NCBI RefSeq assembly: GCF_040581485.1
Contig: NC_090130.1
Span: 11,673,426 to 11,737,425, forward strand
DNA: 64,000 nt
Source: Linepithema humile
Taxonomy: Eukaryota > Arthropoda > Insecta > Hymenoptera > Formicidae
Reading direction: 5' to 3'
Shown: positions 34,347 through 43,969 of the stretch, in pieces
Position numbering within the stretch: the stretch's first letter is position 1
How the letters are laid out: each line of letters begins with the position of its first letter
Notes under the pieces: model-generated
Databases searched by the model: none
The model's input: only the letters and a program-made list of their open reading frames with translations
Told to the model about the DNA's origin: nothing
Position numbers and translations under genes: made by a program

Positions 34347-34400
34347 TTTTACGTATATTCTATTAAAGCAAAAATAGATAATCCAGTTTGGAAAGATTTA

Positions 34401-37400
34401 ATGGTACATGTGAAGAAACAACAAATTAATGCACAATATATATGTATTTATTGTAAACAAAAATTTTGTCAAGGTTTAATGCCTGCGTATTGCATTTTGA
34501 ATAATCTTTTTACAAATAATGTGCCTGAAGTAATATCATCTCTTAATACATTTGAAAAGATTCTTATACAGAGAGCTAAAGCATTTCAAACTGTTGTTAA
34601 AATGACAACTGTTATGAATAAAAAATTACCTGAAAGGCAAATGATACAAAAAGTTAAAGGTAGAACATTTCATTTACCACTTCCTATACAAGAGACATTG
34701 AACAAATTATGTTCTAATACCGATGCGATAAATATTAATCATGAATTATATATCTTAGTCAGAGGTATTCCCACAAAATCAAAAATTATATGGGAAGAGA
34801 TGGTAAATGTTAAAAAAGTATTTGATGCATTAATATGGTTAAAGAATAATAATCCTTTGTATTCTGAAATAATATTACCAAATAGTCATAATGAATTATC
34901 TTTGGAAAAATTAAATAATCTGGAATTCCAGATGCAAGAGGATGAAAATGTTGCAAAAGATGTATTGGATGAGGAGCATGTGTCATTAAGTAATAATTTA
35001 GAAACCGAAATACAGGGAACAAAAAATCTTGGAGATGCTGCATTCAATCAGCATGAGGCAATGCTAACTCAGGTTATTAATGATGAAAATGATGGTTATT
35101 ATGAGCAATATACTATATATCCATTATATGAAAAGAGAACAAATAAAACTGCAACAGCTTTATATCAAATGTTAAAAGTCTATGATTTACCTTTGGATAA
35201 TCGTGAGAAATGTTTGGATTTGTTATGTTTTCCAGATTTATATTTTTTTGGTATTAATGGACAGCACGAAACTAGGCAGGTCAAGCTTCATGATCATGAA
35301 TTTGTTAAATGTCGTTTGATGTCTAAACATCCACAGTATAGATTAAATCAACAATACCTATTCTTTTTGTTAAATAATACGAATATCCGTCAATTAAATC
35401 GTGGAATTTTTCATAAGATGAATGTAACTAATCCACAAGTTCGTTATACGGCTGCGGAATATTTAGAAGCAATGTCCAAAGAATTGTTAGAATCCGATTT
35501 AACCACAATATTTTCGACACTAAGGAATACGGAACAATTCTGGAGTAAACCGCGAAATAATTTAAATTGTATGACACAACATTACGGACCTGCAACATGG
35601 TTTCTAACATTAAGTCCCGCTGAATGGTTATGGGAAGAGTTAGGTGAATATATTCGTGAAGTAAATGGATGGTGCGATTCTTCGGCATGCACCAGTGTAC
35701 TTGTTGCTAGAGATCCTGTGTCAACATCGAGATTTCTCGATAATACGTTTCGTGCGATGCTTGACTTTATTTGTTCCAAAGATCATCCGATCGGAGAAGT
35801 CACTCATTATTTTTGGCGACGAGAATACCAAGGTAGAGGCATACAACATTTTCATTTATTAATTTGGATAAAAAATGCTCCAATTCTTGGTGAATCTTCT
35901 ATTGAAGAAGTTTCCAAATTTATTTTACAATATATAAGCTGTAAAATGCCAGATAAAGATATTTCACCATTATTGTACAGACGTGTTAATACGCATCAAC
36001 GACACAAACATAATGATTACTGTCTCCGTTCTAAAAAAGTTGGACGTAAAGTTGTTCGGAGATGTCGTTTTGGATTTCCTCGTCCTGTCACTGAGACGTT
36101 AAGTATAAGAGATGTCACAACTGCCATAGCAGGTAGAAAGCAATTAAAACATAGAAGCAGGCTTTATGATCTTCCGCGAACTGAAGATGAAAGTAATATA
36201 AATGATTATAATCCTGTTCTTCTTACTGCATGGGAAGGAAATATGGATATACAATTTATTGGCGAAAAGTCGTCACTGCTTACCTGGTACATTACTAAAT
36301 ATATGAATAAAGCGGGAAAATGTGAGTTGTCTGATACTATTATTAATACTAAAAATAATACGAATAAATCATTGATGAGCTATCTTTGGAGTATTGCCTT
36401 GCGATTCACGAGTAATAGAGAATGTGGAGCTCTTGAAGCTGCTGATACATTACTGGGTATTGCTTTATATGGAACTGATCCAAATACAACTATTAGATGG
36501 TTAGATGTTAATCGAATAAGATGTAGAAAATTGAAAACTCGTAAAGAGATTGAAGTACTTGATGATCAATCGACAGATATATTTTGTGAATCTTTGATAA
36601 ATAACCACTATCCACAGAGACCAAAAGAATTAGAATGTATGTCTCTTTATGAGTTTGCAAAATGGTATGATATTACAAAAATCAAACCACAAAATAAGTT
36701 TGTTGAATTCTATAAATTTAAAAATGGATATCTTAGACGACGACAGCGTGAATATCTTATTAATCATTATAGATATAATGTTAATACACAACCGGAAAAG
36801 TATTTCTTTGCGTTATTACTTCTGTTCGAACCGTGGAGAGAATTAGAAGAGCTTAGAAATGGATGTGATACTTATGCAGAATCATTTCACAAGGTAAAAC
36901 TACATTTAACAGAAGCATTACAATATTACGAAAAACTAGAAGAATTGCAAAAAGCATTTGAAAATGCTAAAGAGTTAGTGCAGCAACATTTAGATGAAGT
37001 ACAAAAACATGAGTCGCAAGATGATCCTGACAATCCAATAGGTGTTCAAAATATAGAAGCTGGTGAAGCGATGCAAGATTTTAAGGATCTCGATGATAAA
37101 AATATTAAAGATATTGATGTATCAGAAATGATTGCGAAATTAAATATAGATCAAAAAAGAGTATTCGATAGAGTTATTACTATTATAGAGTCAGATAAAT
37201 CAATATTGCGATTATATGTTAGTGGAGAAGGTGGTACTGGAAAAAGTTATTTAATTAAAACTGTTAAGTGCTGGATAAAACAAAATCTCAAAAAAGATAC
37301 TGCTGTAGCAGCACCTACTGGCATAGCAGCGTTTAATATAGACGGTTTGACAGTTCATAGATTGCTTCAATTACCTGTTGAACATGGTAATACTCCTAAA

Positions 37401-39446
37401 TATAAACGATTGTCTGATCATGTGTTAAAACTTTTACGAGCGGAACTTAAAGATGTTATTCTTTTTATAATCGATGAAGTATCAATGATATCTAATTTGA
37501 CTTTAATGTACATACATCTTCGATTGTCTGAAATATTTGATTCAAGTGATTGTGATGATAGCTGGTTTGGTAAAAGGCATATTCTTTTGTTTGGAGATTT
37601 GCTTCAATTGCCTCCTGTACATGAAGATTCTGTCTTTAAAGATTTGTCAAATGAAAAAGTTAACAAATATATTGGTTGCCTACAGACTGTAAATTTGTGG
37701 ACTACATTATTTGATTACGATGAGTTGACAATTAATATGCGCCAGCAAGAAGATGAGTCTTATCGTGAATTATTGTCAAGAATTCGTATTGGTTTATTAA
37801 CAAAGTCTGATTATGAAATTTTAAAAAATAGGAAAATATCTTTTACAGAAGATTCCTTCGAATCTAGATTAAATGAATTATGTGATTTTATTAACAATTT
37901 GCCATCAGATACCGTTTGTTTATTGCCCACTTGTCACATGTGTGACGTTTTGAATGCTGCAATGTTAAGTCGTATTGCTTCGAAAAAAATATTATTAATT
38001 GCTGAAGATACAATCGAATGTATTCCATATATAAAAAAGAAAATATTAAAAGTGTTGGAAAATAATGATGATGATAATTCTAAAACAGCTGGGCTTTCGA
38101 AACAAATTGTTATAAAAATTGGAGCAAAAGTTATGATAAGGCGTAATATTGATGCTAGTTTGGGTCTTGTTAATGGTACAATTGCTAAAGTCATTTCAGT
38201 TGTACAAGATATTTCTAACGGTTATATAGAAAAAATTAAGCTTCTTTTGCCATCAGGTTTAGAATATTTAATTGAAAGAGTAAATGTCAAATTTGCGGTG
38301 ATGGAGAAAGCATATGTTATTCGAAAACAATTTCCATTGTGTCTAAGTTACGGAATTACTGTTCATAAAAGCCAAGGCCTGAGTTTGCAGAATGCTATTA
38401 TAGACATAGGTAATTCTGTATTTAGTCACGGCCAAGTTTATGTTGCATTGTCACGAGTAACATCTTCAGATGGATTGCATTTGATCAATTTTGACCCTTC
38501 CTCTATAGAAGCTAGTGAAGAAGCTATTGTTGAATATAATCGATTAAAACGAATACACAAATCCAAAACAGATATAATTTCTGTTTCAAAAGAAAAGTAT
38601 CGTAAAATAAAAGATATTTTATGGGTACAACCCAAAATAATTAGTTCTGTTCAAGAATCACATAAAAAAGTTCGAAAAAATATTATTTGGGTCACGTATG
38701 GTTTTCAAAATATAGATAAGGGTTCGTGTTATGCAAATGCAGTATTGCAATGCTTTTTACATTTAAATGTTATTAGAAAACTAATATTTGAGTATGATAA
38801 ATTAAGTATTTTAGGTATTTTAATAAATCAATATGAAAACAAACTGCCTAACTTGAATACATATGTAATACGACAAAGTTTAGGAGAATTTTTCTCCAAA
38901 AATGTTAAACGAGATGCATGTGAATTTCTTATAGCTCTTTGCACGAAATACGATTATATAAAAAATTTAGTTGAGCATCAAGTCACTTCCATTAAACAAT
39001 GTAAAAATTGTCATAATACGACGACTATTGTTAATAAAAATATCCTTCTTTCAATTCCTGTTAATAAACGGAAGAAAAAAAGTTTTGATCTTAATGAATT
39101 ATTAAATGTAACATTTTCTCATTGGTGTCAATTACACAACGAATCATGTGAAAATTGTACAGGAAATGACATATTATGTAAAAGTGAATTAATATTAACC
39201 GGAGATATAATTGTCATGCATTTAATAACAATTCAAGACGGTATATCAACAAAAACAGATAAGTTTACTTTACGTGCTATCCCAACAACTAAAATAAATA
39301 TTGCTGGACAATTCTACAAAGCTATGAGTGCTATATTCCATCATGGTTCATGTATCGAAAATGGTCATTACACAAGTATATGTAGAGAAAAAATGTCTAA
39401 TACTTGGATTGAAGCTGACGATGCGCAAATTAGAAAAAGACAATAG
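34401..39446 (+). CDS. Helitron RepHel protein fused to a USP-type deubiquitinase
   Basis: Rolling-circle transposon protein in one open frame of 1681 codons from the first ATG. The frame is open back to about 34299, but that part overlaps gag, so the natural N-terminus is missing. Domains: a DUF6570-like zinc region (CIYCKQKFC, then NNVPEVISSLN, 34430-34870); an acidic linker; the Helitron Rep nuclease with HUH-type HFH at residues 483-485 and the tyrosine pair Y630/Y634 (WYITKYMNK); and a PIF1-like SF1B helicase with Walker A GEGGTGKS (942-949), Walker B IIDEVSM (D1025), GDLLQLPPV, NMRQQED, VHKSQG and VYVALSRV. Then comes a C-terminal ubiquitin-specific protease domain (residues ~1430-1681) with a Cys box GSCYANAVLQCF (Cys1443), a GHYTS histidine box (His1656) and a following WIEADD acidic box. 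The paralogue at 15845 has TGG where this ends in TAG, so the last ~18 residues are cut off. It looks recently active. Confidence 0.9.
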   Translation: MVHVKKQQINAQYICIYCKQKFCQGLMPAYCILNNLFTNNVPEVISSLNTFEKILIQRAKAFQTVVKMTTVMNKKLPERQMIQKVKGRTFHLPLPIQETLNKLCSNTDAININHELYILVRGIPTKSKIIWEEMVNVKKVFDALIWLKNNNPLYSEIILPNSHNELSLEKLNNLEFQMQEDENVAKDVLDEEHVSLSNNLETEIQGTKNLGDAAFNQHEAMLTQVINDENDGYYEQYTIYPLYEKRTNKTATALYQMLKVYDLPLDNREKCLDLLCFPDLYFFGINGQHETRQVKLHDHEFVKCRLMSKHPQYRLNQQYLFFLLNNTNIRQLNRGIFHKMNVTNPQVRYTAAEYLEAMSKELLESDLTTIFSTLRNTEQFWSKPRNNLNCMTQHYGPATWFLTLSPAEWLWEELGEYIREVNGWCDSSACTSVLVARDPVSTSRFLDNTFRAMLDFICSKDHPIGEVTHYFWRREYQGRGIQHFHLLIWIKNAPILGESSIEEVSKFILQYISCKMPDKDISPLLYRRVNTHQRHKHNDYCLRSKKVGRKVVRRCRFGFPRPVTETLSIRDVTTAIAGRKQLKHRSRLYDLPRTEDESNINDYNPVLLTAWEGNMDIQFIGEKSSLLTWYITKYMNKAGKCELSDTIINTKNNTNKSLMSYLWSIALRFTSNRECGALEAADTLLGIALYGTDPNTTIRWLDVNRIRCRKLKTRKEIEVLDDQSTDIFCESLINNHYPQRPKELECMSLYEFAKWYDITKIKPQNKFVEFYKFKNGYLRRRQREYLINHYRYNVNTQPEKYFFALLLLFEPWRELEELRNGCDTYAESFHKVKLHLTEALQYYEKLEELQKAFENAKELVQQHLDEVQKHESQDDPDNPIGVQNIEAGEAMQDFKDLDDKNIKDIDVSEMIAKLNIDQKRVFDRVITIIESDKSILRLYVSGEGGTGKSYLIKTVKCWIKQNLKKDTAVAAPTGIAAFNIDGLTVHRLLQLPVEHGNTPKYKRLSDHVLKLLRAELKDVILFIIDEVSMISNLTLMYIHLRLSEIFDSSDCDDSWFGKRHILLFGDLLQLPPVHEDSVFKDLSNEKVNKYIGCLQTVNLWTTLFDYDELTINMRQQEDESYRELLSRIRIGLLTKSDYEILKNRKISFTEDSFESRLNELCDFINNLPSDTVCLLPTCHMCDVLNAAMLSRIASKKILLIAEDTIECIPYIKKKILKVLENNDDDNSKTAGLSKQIVIKIGAKVMIRRNIDASLGLVNGTIAKVISVVQDISNGYIEKIKLLLPSGLEYLIERVNVKFAVMEKAYVIRKQFPLCLSYGITVHKSQGLSLQNAIIDIGNSVFSHGQVYVALSRVTSSDGLHLINFDPSSIEASEEAIVEYNRLKRIHKSKTDIISVSKEKYRKIKDILWVQPKIISSVQESHKKVRKNIIWVTYGFQNIDKGSCYANAVLQCFLHLNVIRKLIFEYDKLSILGILINQYENKLPNLNTYVIRQSLGEFFSKNVKRDACEFLIALCTKYDYIKNLVEHQVTSIKQCKNCHNTTTIVNKNILLSIPVNKRKKKSFDLNELLNVTFSHWCQLHNESCENCTGNDILCKSELILTGDIIVMHLITIQDGISTKTDKFTLRAIPTTKINIAGQFYKAMSAIFHHGSCIENGHYTSICREKMSNTWIEADDAQIRKRQ

Positions 39447-39929
39447 CCTAGAGGCGCTAAAGATATCTGTATCATTTTCTTACAGAAAATTGATAAGTAA
39501 TTGGTGGTATTATTTGATCATATCTTTTGATAATAAATGGTAAAAAGAATTGTCATATATAATCAAATATTTTATTAAAATATGTTTACTGATGACGAAA
39601 ATCTTTATGGATAATCAAATATATGTAAAAAAAAGAAAATAAAGAAAGTTAAGCCAATGACGCTTAAATTAGACAAATACAATGGCCTAGAAACGATTTG
39701 TTTGATATTTACATAATTATATATAACTTTGTATTATTACAACATTAATCAAAGAGGACCGTTTTATATGACGGGGGTGGTGATGGGACTCTTTAGTAAA
39801 ATCTAATTAATTATTTCACAATTGTTTTGTTATTTCACTCTGAAATATCAATATAAAGTTTATATATTTAGTAATATTTTTACTGAAAAAAAGAAATGAT
39901 ATCCATTAATCAACAAATTACCTTTTTAA
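39447..39929 (+). other. 3' flank of the USP-Helitron gene
   Basis: Begins with the lost C-terminal codons (PRGAKDICIIF) and continues AT-rich. ATGACGGGGGTGGTGATGGGA near 39768 has a counterpart at about 16137, so this flank travels with the element. Confidence 0.5.
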
Positions 39930-41395
39930 AAAAAGGTAAAAAAAAGGCGCCAAGTACACGCAAACCTTCCAATTGTTGTATACACGCAAACCTTCCAAAA
40001 AAAGTTGTTGTATATATAAACCCAAAAAAAGTTGTTGTATATATAAACACGCAAACCTTACAAAAAAGTTGTTGTGTATTTTACCTTACAAAAAAGTTTC
40101 AACAAATTACCTTTTTAAAAAAAGGTAAAGAAAAGGCGCCAAGTGCACGCAAATCTTCCAAAAAAAAGTTGTTGTATACACGCAAACCTTCCAAAAAAAG
40201 TTATTGTATACCAAAAAAAAGTTGTTGTATACACGCAAACCTCCCAAAAAAAGTTGTTGTATATATAAACACGCAAACCTTACAAAAAAGTTGTTGTGTA
40301 TTTTTTACCTTACAAAAAAGTTTCAACAAATTACCTTTTTAAAAAAAGGTAAAGAAAAGGCGCCAAGTGCACGCAAATCTTCAAAAAAAAAGTTGTTGTA
40401 TACACGCAAACCTTCCAAAAAGAGTTATTGTATACCAAAAAAAAGTTGTTGTATACACGCAAACCTCCCAAAAAAAGTTGTTGTATATATAAACCTTCCA
40501 AAAAATTTATCTTCCACAAAAAAATGTATATATATTAACAAATAACAAACCTTTCAAAAAAAGTTGTATATATAACCAAATCAAAAAAAGTTGTTGTATA
40601 TATAACCAAATAAAAATTTGCTATATATTCTGCCTATAAAAGAGGTGATATCAGAAAATGACGCCAAGTTTAAATAAAAAACCTTTCAAAAAAACTTGTA
40701 TGTATATATTTTAAAAAAAGTTGTATATACCAAATAAAAATTCGCTATATATTCTGCCTATAAAAGAGGTGATATCAGAAAATGACGCCAAGTTTAAATA
40801 AAAAACCTTTCAAAAAAACTTGTATGTATATATTTTAAAAAAAGTTGTATATACCAAATAAAAATTCGCTATATATTCTGCCTATAAAAGATATCATCAG
40901 AAAATGACGCCAAGTTTAAATAAAAAAACCTTTCAGAAAAACTTGTATGTATATATATTACGAAAAAGGATTAATTTATTGCGCTTATTGCGCTTACAGC
41001 TTTTTAACCAATAAGCATCGATAAGATTGTATTTAGTTATTTTTGCATCTTTATTTAGTTATTTATTTAAAAATTATAATCATATCTACAATTAGTTAAT
41101 TTTTTTTTAAGTATACATTTTAAAATAATTACATCTGTATCTAGTTACTTTTGCTTCTATATCTAGTTATTTAAATTTAAAAATGATATTTGTGTTTATA
41201 TCTATCTAGTTAATTTTTCTTAAGTATACTTTTTAAAATAATTGCATCTGTATCTAGTTATTTTTTTTATATCTGTATCTAGTTAAATAAAAAAATAATT
41301 TTTTAAATAAAAGTATTTAATTCAAAAATAAAAAAATTTTTCAAATTTAATTAAAATAAAAAAATATTACAAAATTTCGCAAAAAACTTGGCGCT
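39930..41395. repeat. Left arm of the giant inverted repeat 3' of Helitron 1
   Basis: Reverse complement of 56825-57947 plus 41786-41950. Internal structure: about three units of ~225 bp with GGTAAAGAAAAGGCGCC and GTTGTTGTATACACGC (39930-40500), three units of ~125 bp with GATATCAGAAAATGACGCC (40610-40960), then AT-rich sequence with TATCTAGTTA motifs. It ends at AACTTGGCGCTGCTGTACTGAA. Open frames here are repeat artefacts. Confidence 0.8.
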
Positions 41396-41785
41396 GCTGT
41401 ACTGAACTACATGTTAAATACATCTTAAAATATTATAGAGAATGAAAATGAGCAATATTTTACAATTTACATGATTAAGTGTTATAATGACTCAAACTGA
41501 CCAGAGCGGCAAACGGCGACGCGATAGCCAATTAAACTCTTGTTCTTACGGTAAAATTGTAAGTTGATTGGCTATAGCATCGCCACTTGCCGCTTCGTCG
41601 CTCTAGTCTGTTTGAGCCGAAATTTGTTTGCATCGCTTGCTCTAACATGCTCCTACTCGCTCTAATACTCCAAACTAAACTATAGTATTACGTCACATAT
41701 ACTATAGATTAAAGTATGTTGGAATGATTAGGAGCATGTTAAAGTATTGCGATGCGAATCTTATGTAAGTTAATAGTTCAGTACA
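41396..41785. repeat. Palindrome centre with two small MITEs
   Basis: About 41490-41620: ends GACTCAAACTGACCAGAGCG and CGCTCTAGTCTGTTTGAGCC, a ~130 bp MITE. About 41635-41765: ends GCATCGCTTGCTCTAACATG and the complement-like GCATGTTAAAGTATTGCGATGC, a second MITE. The remaining centre is shared with 31930-32050. Confidence 0.6.
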
Positions 41786-41950
41786 GCAGCGCCAAGTTTT
41801 TTGCGAAATTTTGTAATATTTTTTTATTTTGATTAAATTTTAAAAATTTTTTTATTTTTGAATTAAATACTTTTATTTAAAAAATTATTTTTTTATTTAA
41901 CTAGATACAGATATAAAAATTTTATTTAACTAGATACAGATATAAAAATA
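41786..41950. repeat. Inner part of the right arm, before the Helitron 2 insertion
   Basis: GCAGCGCCAAGTTTTTTGCG and the following ~150 bp mirror 41230-41395. The arm then stops at about 41950 and resumes at 56825 with AAAATAACTAGATACAGATG. Confidence 0.75.
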
Positions 41951-43708
41951 AAAAAAAATTAAATACAAAAACAAAAATTAACTCAATAAAAAATTATTGC
42001 TTAAAAAAAAAATAAAAACAAAAATTAACTCAATAAAAAATTACTGCTTAAAAAAAATAAAAATATAAAATAAATAATAAAAAACCTACAAAAAATTAAT
42101 ATAATAAAACAAAAAATCAAGAACTAGAAAAAAATAAAGACAAGAAAAAATGAAATAATTATTACATTATAAAACAATATAACAATAGAGAAAAAAAAAT
42201 GCTTTTAAAAGTGTAAAATAATATTTTTTAAAGTCTTAAAACATTATTCTTATTAATAAAAAAAACCTACAAAAAATTAATATAATAAAACAAAAAAATG
42301 AAGAACAAGAAAAAAATAAAGACAAGAAAAAATGAAATAATTACATTATTATAAAACAATATAACAATAGAGAAAAAAATGCTTTTAAAAGTGTAAAATA
42401 ATATTTTTTAAAGTCTTAAAAAGTTATTCTTATTAATAATAAAAAGTTTGAAATAATACAATTAACTATATAAATTGTTAAAGAATTGGATAAGATTATA
42501 TATAAATATATATATCTATTAGTAAAGTATAATAAGAAACAAATACATTTTTTCAAATTTATTCTTTCTCATTACATATTTAGCATTATATAATTTATAA
42601 TAATAATAATAATAATAATAATAAAGGATTATTCTCAACACATATTTCACGCTATGATTTGCAAGAAGGGTTAAGGTTTTAGAATTAAATAGTAATAAAT
42701 TATTATTATTATTTATTTAATTAATTGCAAACTTTTTGCAAAAGCAGTCGGGAGACGTCACGCTGGATGTGTGTGTGCGTCCGAGCGTGTGTGCATTTAT
42801 CTGCGCGCGCGCGTGCGTGTTTGTATGTGTATTTCTATGAAATTTAGCGTGACGTCTCCCGACTGCTTTTGCAAAAAGTTTGCAATTAATTAAATAAATA
42901 ATAATAATAATTTATTACTATTTAATTCTAAAACCTTAACCCTTCTTGCAAATCATAGCGTGAAATATGTGTTGAGAATAATCCTTTATTATTATTATTA
43001 TTATTATTATTATAAATTATATAATGCTAAATATGTAATGAGAAAGAATAAATTTGAAAAAATGTATTTGTTTCTTATTATACTTTACTAATAGATATAT
43101 ATATTTATATATAATCTTATCCAATTCTTTAACAATTTATATAGTTAATTGTATTATTTCAAACTTTTTATTATTAATAAGAATAACTTTTTAAGACTTT
43201 AAAAAATATTATTTTACACTTTTAAAAGCATTCTTTTCTCTATTGTTATATTGTTTTATAATAATGTAATTATTTCATTTTTTCTTGTCTTTATTTTTTT
43301 CTTGTTCTTGATTTTTTTGTTTTATTATATTAATTTTTTGTAGGTTTTTTTTATTAATAAGAATAATGTTTTAAGACTTTAAAAAATATTATTTTACACT
43401 TTTAAAAGCATTTTTTTTTCTCTATTGTTATATTGTTTTATAATGTAATAATTATTTCATTTTTTCTTGTCTTTATTTTTTTCTAGTTCTTGATTTTTTG
43501 TTTTATTATATTAATTTTTTGTAGGTTTTTTATTATTTATTTTATATTTTTATTTTTTTTAAGCAGTAATTTTTTATTGAGTTAATTTTTGTTTTTATTT
43601 TTTTTTTTAAGCAATAATTTTTTATTGAGTTAATTTTTGTTTTTATTTTTTTTTTAAGCAATAATTTTTTATTGAGTTAATTTTTGTTTTTGTATTTAAT
43701 TTTTTTTT
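41947..43708. repeat. 1.8 kb palindrome at the 3' end of Helitron 2
   Basis: Arms of ~820 and ~860 bp are reverse complements about a centre near 42805. They share (TAA)n/(TTA)n runs, AAGACAAGAAAAAATGAAAT duplicated blocks and ~45 bp units with ACTCAATAAAAAATTA (two at left, three at right). The centre is GT/GC-rich, flanked by GCAGTCGGGAGACGTCACGCT and its complement. Confidence 0.85.
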
Positions 43709-43969
43709 ACAAATATAATTATTTTTGTGCTAGATAAATTTTGCAGCAGTCGGGAGTCTTTTTTCTTATAAAAATATTTTTTAAATATTTATTTTAAACT
43801 TTTAAAAGTATATTTAAAAAAAAATGTGTTTATTCTACAGCTGAAAATACGTCGGTCGATCGTAATCGTTCTAATTCTGCTAAAGCATTTTCATCACATG
43901 GATGCTGGAATAATCTTTTCTGTTCTATTTCACAAATCGCTAATCCCTCTAAAGATTTGACACGACTAA

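Noticed and set aside
39896..40545. Lysine/valine-rich open frames in the palindrome arm
   Set aside because: Encoded by tandem AT-rich repeats of the arm, with mirror versions at 57570-58087; not protein-coding in character.
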